Of a stretch of 64,000 nucleotides of DNA, positions 19,617 to 28,643 are shown piece after piece (the first letter of the stretch is position 1; every line of letters begins with the position of its first letter). The DNA comes from Bacteroidaceae bacterium. GTDB lineage: Bacteria > Bacteroidota > Bacteroidia > Bacteroidales > Bacteroidaceae. The notes below the pieces were generated by a model. It made no database searches and was not told the DNA's origin. It saw only the letters and a list, made by a program, of their open reading frames with translations. The position numbers and the translations under genes are program-made. The DNA lies in assembly GCA_017509605.1 (NCBI GenBank), contig JAFWPH010000053.1, forward strand, positions 16,224 to 80,223, in the 5' to 3' direction.

Positions 19617-20939
19617 TCAACTGACGCCCAGTCGTTTTAGGTTCTTTCGATGTTGCTCGGAGTATACATGTTGGAAGATTGTGTCAACAGCTTCATCTGG
19701 TGTATGCTCATTCATTACCAGCAAATACCCTTTTTTGCCCGCCAGGTAGTTGATTTTCTCGTTGATACACACCACCTCATCCTTGTCCAGTTCAGCCTTG
19801 CGCCTAAGTATCGTCTCCGTACTCGCACTCAACAGCACATTATAATCGAGCGATGGGATTATCAACTTTCCATACCAGTACAAGAACCTCGCAGGCAGAT
19901 AGATACGGCTTCGTCGGCTGTCGCAGATGATGTCCGTGAAATAACGGTCGAAAATGACCAGCCGAGTGATTCTCGTATGGGGCTTCACCTTCAAGAAGTA
20001 ACCCACCACGTAATCCACAGAATAATACGCCAGTCTGAGCAATGAGCTCACTACACTTGTCCTGCCTCCACGGTGTGGCTGGTCGTAATTGCGGTCCACA
20101 TTCTTCTTGACGCCCGCTGACTGTGCCACGTCACCCAAGTTGCCGAAGAGCGTCGGGCGGAAGTGCATATAGACATGCGCTTTCTTGAACACCGCACCCA
20201 GACGATCAATCAACAGGTTGATCACTGTTGTCTTGCCAGCCCCGTCAGGACCAGTAAATCCAATGCTGAAGGCTGTATCCGAGCACACATAGTTGCGGAT
20301 AAACGTATAAAGGAAACGCATCACATCCATAAGCAGTTTCAATGGCCGACGCCTCAAGTTGAAGCCAATCGCCCTCAGCAACAACTTTCGACCTTTCACT
20401 TTATCAGCCTCCTCCACCGACTTTACACCAAAGGCCGTTCTCAGTTTTTCCAAAACCATGGGCAGATGCTCGGCCTCTTTACGTGTCTGGTAGTATTTCT
20501 CCGGATAAGGACTGCCCACAGCACGGTTGTAAAGATACTTGTCCAAGAACTGACCTTCCACACCCACATAATAGAGGAAGCCATTGAACTTCTTATACGC
20601 CAAGAACTCCGTCGCATCCATCAGCAGAATGCCGAAGACGCTGGTATTAATGAAGAAATCCCACTGAACCATTTCTGTACTACCCGTCTTGTTCTTGGCA
20701 CAGACGAAGGTGACCAGCCGGTCGCTGTTCAGGTACGTGATGATTTTCCACCCCGACTCATCAATCATCTTGACGAGCGAAGGTTTCACCCGTTTCAGGC
20801 TTTCGCGTGTGATGATGATGTCGATGTCGCGGCTTGTGTTCTTGTCTGGAAGGTCCTCGAAGTTTCTCAGTACAGCGTAATCTGCCCGGTCGTTCAGCAG
20901 TCCAATTATTTGTGATATGTGTTCAGCTGTTTCGGTCAT
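19617..20939 (-). CDS. Nucleotidyltransferase-like plus thymidylate-kinase-like fusion protein
   Basis: The product is 440 residues from ATG 20939. Residues about 5-130 resemble a nucleotidyltransferase-fold domain with a DID motif (38-40), found in proteins annotated as nucleotidyltransferase family. Residues about 222-440 form a P-loop kinase with Walker A GPDGAGKTT (230-238) and a later FDRYFTDII, as in thymidylate kinase. A short hydrophobic, basic linker joins them. Proteins of this type occur in surface-glycan clusters, where a sugar or lipid-linked substrate is suspected rather than dTMP. It heads a leftward operon behind a near-perfect promoter. A GTG 30 bases upstream is a less likely start. 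Confidence 0.75.
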   Translation of the reverse strand: MTETAEHISQIIGLLNDRADYAVLRNFEDLPDKNTSRDIDIIITRESLKRVKPSLVKMIDESGWKIITYLNSDRLVTFVCAKNKTGSTEMVQWDFFINTSVFGILLMDATEFLAYKKFNGFLYYVGVEGQFLDKYLYNRAVGSPYPEKYYQTRKEAEHLPMVLEKLRTAFGVKSVEEADKVKGRKLLLRAIGFNLRRRPLKLLMDVMRFLYTFIRNYVCSDTAFSIGFTGPDGAGKTTVINLLIDRLGAVFKKAHVYMHFRPTLFGNLGDVAQSAGVKKNVDRNYDQPHRGGRTSVVSSLLRLAYYSVDYVVGYFLKVKPHTRITRLVIFDRYFTDIICDSRRSRIYLPARFLYWYGKLIIPSLDYNVLLSASTETILRRKAELDKDEVVCINEKINYLAGKKGYLLVMNEHTPDEAVDTIFQHVYSEQHRKNLKRLGVS

Positions 20940-20999
20940 GTGGTCTATTCTATCACAATACTCTATCACCCTGAATCGGTTCTAGTGCATTTTATGATG

Positions 21000-21030
21000 C
21001 AAATATAGATATTTATTTGTAAAACGCAAA
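21000..21030 (-). promoter_or_regulatory. Consensus Bacteroidota promoter for the leftward glycan operon
   Basis: On the minus strand TTTG (21027-21030), exactly 19 bases, then TATATTTG (21000-21007). This is an ideal match to TTTG-N19-TAnnTTTG. Start of transcription is expected near 20993, about 54 bases before the ATG at 20939. Confidence 0.8.
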
Positions 21031-21108
21031 AAATGGTTCAAGAAACAAAACGGCGGTCATGGATTAACAAAAGCACTCATAATCAACCACTTCATTCCCA
21101 GATAACTA

Positions 21109-22053
21109 TCATTTCTTCAAGTGCAGCGCCTTGAGCAACTGCTGTTTGTGGAGGCTCATTCTCCTCTTTCTCTCCTCGCGAAGAACATCCTGGTAGGAGC
21201 GGTCAGCATCAAGGGCAACGATAGCCCAGCCATGATAGGATGGAGCCTTGGATGGTGTCATGTAATCTCCATACTGCCGCCGCAGCACCTCGTCATAAAT
21301 GGCGGGAATGGGCATCATGATGTCCTCGAAAGGCACTTTGATGATGTTGTCCATTACATGTTTGGTACATCTTGTCTTCTCAAACAAATCCCATGTGAAG
21401 GTCATCATGGCCACTTCCTCTGCCTCCTTGACATCCACTGCCCTGAAAAGATTCTCATACTCCGTATAGGCCTTCCGCAAACTGACGAAAGGTTTGGTCA
21501 GCAAGATCCTTGCAGCCTCATGCCATTTATACGTGTCTTTATTCAGCAGATGTATGACAGGGCAAGTGATGTCTCTGAGCTTTTTGAGGGCCTTCTCCGA
21601 CTGCGATTTCAGTCTGTTGATGCCTTCATCTGTAGAAGGAACGGCATCCAATGGGAAGATATCGATGAAGATGCCTTGATGAAAAGGGCGAAACACATCG
21701 AAGAACAACACAGCGGATGTGTTGTCCATTCTCAATTGAGCATGTCCGCGGACATAGCTCTTATCCGTATAAGTGGTTTGGAAGAAGTACGGACTTTTGA
21801 ATTCCTGTGGCGCGATCTTCGCCAGCTGGTCATAGTCTTCCCTCAGCATCTGAAAATCGATGTCATCATCCCAGGGTATAAAACCATGCTCCCGGACGGC
21901 TCCAAGTGTCGTACCCCCAGAAGCAGTGATACGGAGTCCATGCTTATCGCAGACTTCTAATAGTTTTTTTGCCAAGTCAAGTTGTACGGCCCAGACTTTC
22001 TTCATCTCCTTCGAAATGGTGTAGCCTCTCCGCACTTCTTCATTCATATCCAT
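21109..22053 (-). CDS. LicD-family phosphotransferase (copy 1)
   Basis: The 314-residue protein has the LicD signature GLRITASGGTTLGAVREHG followed by FIPWDDDIDFQML (about residues 40-70). LicD enzymes move phosphocholine or related phospho-groups from a CDP-linked donor onto cell-surface glycans. The WDDDID cluster is the likely metal site. Starts at residues 1 and 3 are both ATG. It follows a GT2 gene on the same strand, with a possible -7 element over that gene's stop codon. A paralogue lies at 29728-30669, and a block near the 3' end is almost identical between the two. Confidence 0.88.
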   Translation of the reverse strand: MDMNEEVRRGYTISKEMKKVWAVQLDLAKKLLEVCDKHGLRITASGGTTLGAVREHGFIPWDDDIDFQMLREDYDQLAKIAPQEFKSPYFFQTTYTDKSYVRGHAQLRMDNTSAVLFFDVFRPFHQGIFIDIFPLDAVPSTDEGINRLKSQSEKALKKLRDITCPVIHLLNKDTYKWHEAARILLTKPFVSLRKAYTEYENLFRAVDVKEAEEVAMMTFTWDLFEKTRCTKHVMDNIIKVPFEDIMMPIPAIYDEVLRRQYGDYMTPSKAPSYHGWAIVALDADRSYQDVLREERKRRMSLHKQQLLKALHLKK

Positions 22054-22115
22054 CCTGATTGCTCCTTTGTTGTTCTTTTATGCGGTTGTCGTTGCTCCGC
22101 GAAAATCATGCAAAG

Positions 22116-23135
22116 TTACCGTTTTTGTTCTGAAAAAATCCAATGTCTGTGACCTTTTTTATTCAGCCACCATTTGATTTTCCACACAGTCATGAGAAGG
22201 CGAGGTGAGCGTTTATAAAGAAAGGTGATGATTTTCTGAGGTCGGCCAGCTGTAAAGCTCAAGTCCGGAGCCGCATGGGAGATTAGGTCCATGGCCCGTA
22301 ATTGGTTGAAGAAACCACTGATATGCGTGAACGTCCGCTCAATCAGTTCAACAAAGAACTTGAATGTCACAGCTTCGAGTCTCTTGTATTCTTGTTGATT
22401 CAAACTCACTTGTTCTCTCAATCGCCACAAACTATCTATGGCAATAGCAAGATCTTCAGCACCACTCAAGTTGAATGATTTTGTAATGGAATTCTCATGC
22501 TGTCTGTAGATATTAAGCAGCATGTTGGTTTTCAAGCACTTTGCTCCTTTTAGATAACATTCATAGGTGAATGGATTGTCCTCATATGTGACACCGGGTA
22601 TGAACTGAATATGATGTTCCAAAAGATAACTCAATCTGTATAGTCTATGCCATACTGTAACTCTTTCGTATTCATAAAAGAGTTCTCTGCCTGACTTTTC
22701 AGTCCACTCGATGATGTCGGGCTGTACAACTTGCGCTTGTGAAGAATTGACATCCTCATCGTTCATTTTTAGGTAATCAGCCACAATGATGTCAGGTTGC
22801 TTTTCCAGGGCTTGCTTCAGAATCACTGGTAGGCTGCTTTCTACCAACAGATCATCGGAATCTAAGAAAAGGATGTATTCACCAGTAGCCATTGACATAC
22901 CTTTGTTGCGGGCCACGGAGAGACCCTGATTAGCCTGATTGACCACCGTAATGTTGCTGTGCTGGTTCAACAGGTCAGCTATCATTTCCATGCTTCGATC
23001 CGGCGTTCCATCATTCACCACAATGAGTTCGTAGTCTTCATCATCTAATCCTTGGCAGAAAACGCTCTCTAAGCATGGACGGATATACTTCTCCACATTA
23101 TAGACAGGTACGATGATGCTGAGTTGTTTGGCCAT
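22116..23135 (-). CDS. GT2 glycosyltransferase (copy related to 28644-29675)
   Basis: The 339-residue GT-A enzyme starts MAKQLSIIVPVYNVEKYIRP. It has the nucleotide-sugar Asp in LIVVNDGTPD and the metal-binding FLDSDDLL. About 250 residues follow the catalytic core. Its closest relative in the window is the rightward GT2 gene at 28644, and both sit next to a licD gene, so the two pairs probably arose by duplication. The likely role is adding one sugar to a surface glycan; donor and acceptor are unknown. Confidence 0.88.
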   Translation of the reverse strand: MAKQLSIIVPVYNVEKYIRPCLESVFCQGLDDEDYELIVVNDGTPDRSMEMIADLLNQHSNITVVNQANQGLSVARNKGMSMATGEYILFLDSDDLLVESSLPVILKQALEKQPDIIVADYLKMNDEDVNSSQAQVVQPDIIEWTEKSGRELFYEYERVTVWHRLYRLSYLLEHHIQFIPGVTYEDNPFTYECYLKGAKCLKTNMLLNIYRQHENSITKSFNLSGAEDLAIAIDSLWRLREQVSLNQQEYKRLEAVTFKFFVELIERTFTHISGFFNQLRAMDLISHAAPDLSFTAGRPQKIITFLYKRSPRLLMTVWKIKWWLNKKGHRHWIFSEQKR

Positions 23136-23234
23136 ATTGAAAAAAGGATGGTTTTATTATTGTGGAAACATCTTGTATGTAAAAATGCGATGGAGTGCGT
23201 TTAAGAGGAAATCAGTTTTTTACAAAAAGAGTAG

Positions 23235-24200
23235 TTATATAATTAATTTCAGTCCCTCCACGTTGTTGAGCCACGTCTGGTAAAACGATGATGACTTCCC
23301 ATAACTGTTGTCGAAGAGGGTGATGTCGTTTTTGCCGAGGAGGACGCTTAAGATAGCGGCATGCATACGAGTGGTATAAATATGGGCATATTTGTCAATC
23401 AAGTTGATGGCTGTCTTCACATTCAGAGGACGCAGCACATGATTCCAATACCAGTCTGTCCATTGGTGGTTCCAGTCTGTTCCTAAACGACTGTCGAAAC
23501 GGGCACCCCATTCAGCAATGGTTTTACTATATGCATATTCCTTACAGTCTTTTATAAATCCCCAGTCTGTGATATAGGCATCTTTTGGCACTTCGCTGTA
23601 GTCGATGCTGCCGCGGTATTCCTTGTCTTCACGTCTGACGAAGATGCTTCCTTTCGGCGACTTGGCTCTCTTGTATTTTGACATGTCCATAGCAAAAGCC
23701 ATATCTGGCACAAGCAATGATGGGTTGTTGGGGAACCATTTTCTGAGGATTCCCATGGAAATAGTGTCGCGGGCGCATATCGTCACATTGGGATAGTGGC
23801 TGAAAAATTCGGCTTCATCATGCAAGTTTCTCTCGTCCTCAAAATAGATGGTTTGCGGAAAGATGATGCATCGTTGATTGGGGAACATGGCAATCACTTT
23901 GTGGCGGAACAGACCGTGTACTGGCCAAAGGTCGTTAAAGTTTCCCCCACCATGGAATAACAGAATGGTTTCAGAACGGATAAGTTTTTTTGCCTTGGTC
24001 AGATTCCCTTGGTACGATATGCTGTATAGATTCTTGTAAGGCAATGTTTTAAAAAAATCGAGTTCGCCTTGCCATATCAGCGTGTCGCCAAGATTGGAGT
24101 GATAAGGAAGGTCCATCAACATGTAGTCTGAGTCGATAAGTGGTCTCAGAATCTTGTGAATCTGTTGTTTCAGTGACAAGGTCTTTTCGTTAGAATTCAT
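23235..24200 (-). CDS. Polysaccharide pyruvyl transferase family protein
   Basis: From ATG 24200 (MNSNEKTLSLKQQ) the protein is about 321 residues. It carries family features: SNLGDTLIWQGE near the start, FHGGGNFNDLWP, and IYTTRMHAAILSVLLGK with the conserved Arg-His-Ala toward the C-terminus. Such enzymes transfer pyruvate from phosphoenolpyruvate to glycan sugars. ATG 24212 is also possible. Its start overlaps the stop of a tiny upstream frame as ATGA, suggesting coupling. It is the second gene, or the first sizeable one, of a leftward unit. Confidence 0.82.
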   Translation of the reverse strand: MNSNEKTLSLKQQIHKILRPLIDSDYMLMDLPYHSNLGDTLIWQGELDFFKTLPYKNLYSISYQGNLTKAKKLIRSETILLFHGGGNFNDLWPVHGLFRHKVIAMFPNQRCIIFPQTIYFEDERNLHDEAEFFSHYPNVTICARDTISMGILRKWFPNNPSLLVPDMAFAMDMSKYKRAKSPKGSIFVRREDKEYRGSIDYSEVPKDAYITDWGFIKDCKEYAYSKTIAEWGARFDSRLGTDWNHQWTDWYWNHVLRPLNVKTAINLIDKYAHIYTTRMHAAILSVLLGKNDITLFDNSYGKSSSFYQTWLNNVEGLKLII

Positions 24201-24313
24201 AATGTGTGGCATTTGGACGACAACTTTTTGATAAAGGCGTAGATGGTCCAATATCCTCTTTCCTTGATACGATAATCAACAAATACTTTTGTTAAGGTTA
24301 TTTGTTCTGTCAT
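24197..24313 (-). CDS. Short frame (38 codons) overlapping the pyruvyl transferase start
   Basis: An ATG at 24313 opens a frame MTEQITLTKVFVDYRIKERG... that ends in TGA overlapping the ATG of the next gene (ATGA). Composition is ordinary: basic, with one Cys and no signal peptide. It could be a genuine leader or small protein, or the tail of a gene lost to rearrangement, since a transposase remnant lies just upstream. A TAnnTTTG element at 24443-24450 on the minus strand could drive it. Confidence 0.35.
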   Translation of the reverse strand: MTEQITLTKVFVDYRIKERGYWTIYAFIKKLSSKCHTL

Positions 24314-24601
24314 AATTATATGTGAATTCGATGAGAGCAACTACTTTGTGATTATCTGGTTGCTAACGAACTAATGCATTGAAGGCAAATAGTTATACTC
24401 CCTCAAAATAAACAAATTAGAATTCTTTATACTATCCAAAGGCAAAGATAAATAATTTCTCTGGAAGATAGATGATTATTTGCAAGTTTTTTTGTTATGA
24501 TGGAAAAACTATCTATATGTTGGTTTACGTGAGTCGATGTAAGAATTATGCAATCAGCCTGCTTTCATCAATGATTTCAAGATTCATTGACGGTATCTTA
24601 G

Positions 24602-24829
24602 GCAGTAGGTTATATGATATGTAATAAGCCTTGCCAAGAGATTGGTCGCAAAGTTATCGACATCACTCAGGTGGAGCATTCGAGGCATAGGTCATTTGAG
24701 AATTTCATCGTCAACATGCTTGGAGCATAGGCAGTGTACGGTTTCTTTCCTGAAGAAAACGTGCATTGCATGCGAAAGAGCATTAGACAACCTATAGACA
24801 CTATTCTAAATTCGTCGAGCTCACGTTAA
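24602..24829 (+). pseudogene. Degenerate C-terminal fragment of an IS982-like transposase
   Basis: Reading rightward in one frame gives KVIDITQVEHSRHRSFENF, then FIVNMLGA, a stop, then AVYGFFPEEN and further residues to a TAA. The EHSRHRSFENF...N.L...Y.FFP pattern is what I remember for the C-terminus of IS982-type DDE transposases in Bacteroidota, which usually continue FFPKKP. There is no start, the N-terminal two thirds are missing, and an internal stop is present. It sits in an otherwise non-coding gap (24314-24835) inside the glycan cluster. Confidence 0.5.
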
Positions 24830-24835
24830 TTAATT

Positions 24836-25597
24836 TCAGTATTTGCTTCGAAAGCCTATAATTCGCAACATCTTTCCAATTATACGTTTCCATCTATTGA
24901 AAGCATTACCAATAGTGAAAATTGATGTACCTAACATTTCGACAATCTCAACGTTTCCTTTTTTGTCGCTAAACCAGTTCACCACCTCATCAATTTTAAT
25001 ATCCATTCCAGAAGCCCCTTTCCATGCATCTCCCGATTTCCCTCCATAATGATGAAGGTATTTTTCATGGTTTTTCACAGCTCTGATTTTCAGTCCTTCA
25101 GCCAATACTTGACTTTGTAGTTTCGTGATTGACCACCACCATTCGAACGATTCATCAAGTCGATATTTATCGTATAAGTATTTATCGATCAGCAAGCAGT
25201 ATCCATCAGCCCGAATCGGTTCGGAAATGACAGCCCCCAATGAAGATATTCCGCCTTCTTTCGGGTGGATTTCGATTAGTTTATTAAAACACTCAGGGTC
25301 ACAGACTTTAATATCTGAGTTCAGCAATAAATAATGAGTAGCATCTTTCCTTGCGTATTGGCTGGCCAAGTTGTTGCCTTTGGCAAACAAGTCATTACGT
25401 GGATTTAAGACCAAAACGTCAATCAAATGATCATCCTTTAATCGCTGTAAAAGTTCTTTCGTTGGCGGTTCCGAGTTATTGTCAAGAACAACCAACTCCA
25501 AGTTTTCAGTTCTTTTTCTTGCCTCGTTTACACCTATGATAGATTCCAAAACATATTCTGGGGCATTATACGTTAACATTAAAATTGAAATTTTCAT
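24836..25597 (-). CDS. GT2-like glycosyltransferase
   Basis: The product is 253 residues from ATG 25597 (MKISILMLTYNAPEYVLES). It has a GT-A core with LVVLDNNSEPPT and a donor-site segment HYLLLNSDIKVCDP, where the usual DXD is SD-I. The C-terminal third is basic and may contact membrane. It resembles rhamnosyltransferase-like GT2 proteins. It is divergent from the rightward GT at 25877, and possible TAnnTTTG elements lie at 25659-25666 and 25689-25696 on the minus strand. Confidence 0.8.
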   Translation of the reverse strand: MKISILMLTYNAPEYVLESIIGVNEARKRTENLELVVLDNNSEPPTKELLQRLKDDHLIDVLVLNPRNDLFAKGNNLASQYARKDATHYLLLNSDIKVCDPECFNKLIEIHPKEGGISSLGAVISEPIRADGYCLLIDKYLYDKYRLDESFEWWWSITKLQSQVLAEGLKIRAVKNHEKYLHHYGGKSGDAWKGASGMDIKIDEVVNWFSDKKGNVEIVEMLGTSIFTIGNAFNRWKRIIGKMLRIIGFRSKY

Positions 25598-25806
25598 GAA
25601 CACTTGTTGTTATGAGGATTAAATTTTGCACAAATTTGAGAATTCCTTTTTCATGGTGCAAAATTAAATAAAACATCAAAGTAGTGAGCAAAGTTATAAT
25701 AATTCTTTAAGATTTGATCGTTATTTTCGGAAAAACGTAATAAACATGCAATAAACGCCCATTAAAGTTGAATTTATGGAAGAACCTCGTTTTTTCCGAA
25801 AAAGAT

Positions 25807-25837
25807 TTTGATTTCCAACGGATTATTTGTAAATTTG
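25807..25837 (+). promoter_or_regulatory. Consensus Bacteroidota promoter
   Basis: TTTG (25807-25810), exactly 19 bases, then TAAATTTG (25830-25837). A second TAnnTTTG (TATCTTTG, 25842-25849) follows directly. The expected start of transcription near 25845-25855 excludes a TTG codon at 25808 as translation start and supports ATG 25877. Confidence 0.75.
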
Positions 25838-25876
25838 CTGATATCTTTGGGAAACAAGACAAACCAAGATGAAGCG

Positions 25877-26812
25877 ATGAACAAACTTAAAGAGATAGTT
25901 TTCAAACTCAAGTCATCATTGACTAACACATACGCCATCAACGATCTGGAACACAAGGTCAAACAACATGTATCGTTCGAACTGATGCGTCAAAAGATGA
26001 TTGACTCAGTACTCACAAATAGGGAAAAGGGCATCATCGAAGAAAGCGCAGAGGGAGAAAGGTATGTGGTCTCGCTCACCACCCACGGAGAAAGAATTGA
26101 AAAAGTGTTCCAAGCAATAGAGAGCGTTTTCCTGCAGTCGAGAAAGGCGAACAAAGTTGTGCTATATCTTTCCGAGGACGAATTCCTGATGAAGGAACTA
26201 CCCATCACTCTCGAAAAACAAGTGGAACGCGGATTGACCATCAAGTATGTCAAGGACTTCGGGCCTTACACAAAACTTATACCTGCCTTGCATGACTTCC
26301 CCGACGCGAACATCATTACCGTGGACGACGACCAAATCTACTCTTTCAACATGATCGACCGCCTCGTCAGAGCGCACCACACTTATCCCCAAGCGGTGTG
26401 CTGTAATTATGCGCGAAAAATAAAACTGAAAGACCAAAATCATTTCGCCCCCTACCTTTCGTTTGAGCACGTGTTCAACAGTTCATATTCCACATCACCA
26501 ACTTACTTGGCACTTGGCTATAATGGAGTTCTCTACCCTGCACACTCTCTTCATCCCGATGTCACCAATGAGGAACTTTTCAGAAAACTCAGTCCTTACG
26601 CCGATGATATCTGGTATAAAGCGATGGAACTGCTACAAGGCACACCCGTAGTGGCACTGCCAAGATGCAAGTCATGGACCGACATGATCTTTGAGGACCT
26701 CTCCATGCAAGAAACGGCACTCATACTCATCAACATCGACCAAGGCAAAAACGACGACCAATTCAAAGCTGTTTTCGACCATTATAACCTTTATCATGCA
26801 TTGACAAAATAA
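25877..26812 (+). CDS. GT-A type glycosyltransferase of unclear family
   Basis: The product is 311 residues from ATG 25877 (MNKLKEIVFKLKSS). A helical N-terminus is followed by RYVVSLTTHGERI, a run of GT-A beta strands, and a triple Asp motif TVDDDQIY (Asp150-152), the probable metal site. Later it has GYNGVLYP and ADDIWYKAM, as in GT2-like transferases of surface-glycan clusters. It is a single-gene unit with its own consensus promoter and terminator. Specificity cannot be read from the sequence. Confidence 0.78.
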   Translation: MNKLKEIVFKLKSSLTNTYAINDLEHKVKQHVSFELMRQKMIDSVLTNREKGIIEESAEGERYVVSLTTHGERIEKVFQAIESVFLQSRKANKVVLYLSEDEFLMKELPITLEKQVERGLTIKYVKDFGPYTKLIPALHDFPDANIITVDDDQIYSFNMIDRLVRAHHTYPQAVCCNYARKIKLKDQNHFAPYLSFEHVFNSSYSTSPTYLALGYNGVLYPAHSLHPDVTNEELFRKLSPYADDIWYKAMELLQGTPVVALPRCKSWTDMIFEDLSMQETALILINIDQGKNDDQFKAVFDHYNLYHALTK

Positions 26813-26844
26813 TCTGAAGCATGTTTTCTGCAGAAGCTAAAATG

Positions 26845-26880
26845 AAATGAGCCCGGCACAATACCGAGCTCATTTCTTTT
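26845..26880 (+). terminator. Terminator of the rightward glycosyltransferase gene
   Basis: AAATGAGC (26845-26852) pairs with GCTCATTT (26868-26875), with an inner CGG/CCG, followed by CTTTTG. Confidence 0.7.
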
Positions 26881-26885
26881 GTTTC

Positions 26886-26921
26886 AACCCTTCTTCTTTT
26901 TCAGTTCGGGTATGAAGGGTT
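26886..26921 (-). terminator. Possible terminator of the LruC-type lipoprotein gene
   Basis: AACCCTTC (26886-26893) pairs with GAAGGGTT (26914-26921). The hairpin lies between the convergent stops; downstream bases on the minus strand are only weakly U-rich. Confidence 0.4.
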
Positions 26922-26926
26922 TATAC

Positions 26927-28372
26927 TCACTCTGTCCATAAATCGTCTGGAATAGGAACCTGCTCTGGCATCCAAGGTATTGAACTGCCATCGGTTAATG
27001 GGAACTTGTAGTCAGGGCTGACAGCAATAATATGGGGGATATCGCCTTGTTTGGGGAAGGGAATATCCACAATCGCTTTATTACTTAGGCGGCTATTCAC
27101 AGTCACGGAGATGTTGTTGTCAAGAGGATCCCATCCTTCTACTTCAAACGTTGCAAGTGTGGCATCATAGTCGATAGAACCTGGTGTGACATTATACGCA
27201 GTACTTACGTTATATGTGCTCTCTCTCTTTTTCCAAGTTTTTTCACCAATAGTGAGGTCGAAGTCGAGGGTACCACCCATTGCGCGAACAACCGCAGTCT
27301 GCTTAATACCGTTATCTCTTACGTCAACCACGATGTCGTTGAAGTCAAAGTCATTGAATGCACCTACGTCCTCAATAAGATAACGCTTTGCTGCAACGAC
27401 TGGCTCCACCAAGCAGATAAGGTCACTATAGTCCTCACCGTCATGGTCGCAGTCGAAGCACCAGTAAACCGCACCATTGGGGGTGACTATTTCCTTGTAC
27501 GTCTTCAACTCATATTGAGCTTTAATGTCTGCCCAGTCATCAATACCGATACTTGGGTCGGTAAGAACAATATTGGGGTCGTCCGTCATAGCATACCAGA
27601 AGAACTCCCTCTCAGTTGCAAGTCCCGTCTCATAGTCCCAATCTGCAGGTAGATCAGGATCAAAATAGGACCAATTCTCATTCTCCACAACCCAATCCGG
27701 GAACTCATCATTGAAATTATCCTCAAAATCACTTGTGTCAACCCGATATCCAGGGCCTCCCCTGTAACCATAACCAGCATACCAACCAGAGTTTTGGGCA
27801 GAACCCATTATTGGAATGTAGGTAATATATTCGTCAGGTAGAGATCCAGATCTGATATCGGTTGTCCATGGAGCACATGAATGAACACCAATACTGTAAG
27901 TTGTCACCTCTGAACTACCGTTTCCATGACAATACCAAACCCAAACATCGTGAACGCCAAAAATGTTAGGTGTCCAATCTTTTACTTCAACATTGGCAAG
28001 ATTAGCCTTTATGTAGCTAAACTCATTAAGAGTAGCGACGGGCTTAAGAACACTGCTATGAATACGAGGATCAGCTTCGTCCCAATTGTTGGTTACCACT
28101 GCTGCTGATGAAACAGCACGTGTGCCCTCCTTCTCAATACAAGGAAGCACTTCAATCTCGTCCAGACCAACTCTGTCGCTGAAGTCCCAACTTTGGGCAG
28201 CTGAGGGTTTGCCGTATTTGGCAACAAAATCCGCATCGTACTTTGAAAAGAAAGCACTCACAACGTCATCCTTGTTGGATGGCACCTGTTCTTCTTCGTT
28301 CTGCGAACATGAAGAAGAAAGGGAAATGAGGACTATAGAAAATCCTCCCAGTAAAAATTTCTTAATGCTCAT
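26927..28372 (-). CDS. LruC-domain surface lipoprotein
   Basis: The 481-residue protein has a lipoprotein signal ending LSSSC (Cys22) followed by acidic residues (SQNEEEQ), a pattern linked to surface export of Bacteroidota lipoproteins. The C-terminal part carries EDVGAFNDFDFNDIVVDV, the hallmark acidic, probably calcium-binding segment of LruC/DUF4842 proteins. The middle is rich in Trp, Tyr, Gly and Asp. Function is unknown; related proteins sit on the cell surface. It has its own consensus promoter and is flanked by glycosyltransferases transcribed the other way, so it is probably an insertion into the glycan cluster rather than part of the pathway. Confidence 0.8.
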   Translation of the reverse strand: MSIKKFLLGGFSIVLISLSSSCSQNEEEQVPSNKDDVVSAFFSKYDADFVAKYGKPSAAQSWDFSDRVGLDEIEVLPCIEKEGTRAVSSAAVVTNNWDEADPRIHSSVLKPVATLNEFSYIKANLANVEVKDWTPNIFGVHDVWVWYCHGNGSSEVTTYSIGVHSCAPWTTDIRSGSLPDEYITYIPIMGSAQNSGWYAGYGYRGGPGYRVDTSDFEDNFNDEFPDWVVENENWSYFDPDLPADWDYETGLATEREFFWYAMTDDPNIVLTDPSIGIDDWADIKAQYELKTYKEIVTPNGAVYWCFDCDHDGEDYSDLICLVEPVVAAKRYLIEDVGAFNDFDFNDIVVDVRDNGIKQTAVVRAMGGTLDFDLTIGEKTWKKRESTYNVSTAYNVTPGSIDYDATLATFEVEGWDPLDNNISVTVNSRLSNKAIVDIPFPKQGDIPHIIAVSPDYKFPLTDGSSIPWMPEQVPIPDDLWTE

Positions 28373-28432
28373 AGTGAAAAAAGATTATAGTTAAACACTT
28401 ACAAACTATTAAATATAAAAATGATTTAGTTA

Positions 28433-28464
28433 CAAATTTACATTATTATAGAATAAAAACCAAA
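28433..28464 (-). promoter_or_regulatory. Promoter of the LruC-type lipoprotein gene
   Basis: On the minus strand TTTG (28461-28464), 20 bases, then TAAATTTG (28433-28440), about 60 bases before the ATG at 28372. Confidence 0.7.
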
Positions 28465-28598
28465 TATTTTTTGATTTTTCTTTAAAAACTTAATTTTTTA
28501 GATTGAACTTTTAACAGTAAAACGCCTGTCTGAGCGTTTTTTCACCTTTCCACCACACTTTGATGGCATAAAGAACAAGTTTTTCGGATTATTATCTT

Positions 28599-28606
28599 TA
28601 ACTTTG
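28599..28606 (+). promoter_or_regulatory. -7 element upstream of the rightward GT2 gene
   Basis: TAACTTTG matches TAnnTTTG, 37 bases before the ATG at 28644. No clear TTTG is seen 19-21 bases further upstream. Confidence 0.5.
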
Positions 28607-28643
28607 CATATATCCTGATCATGATATCAAAATCATTTGAACA

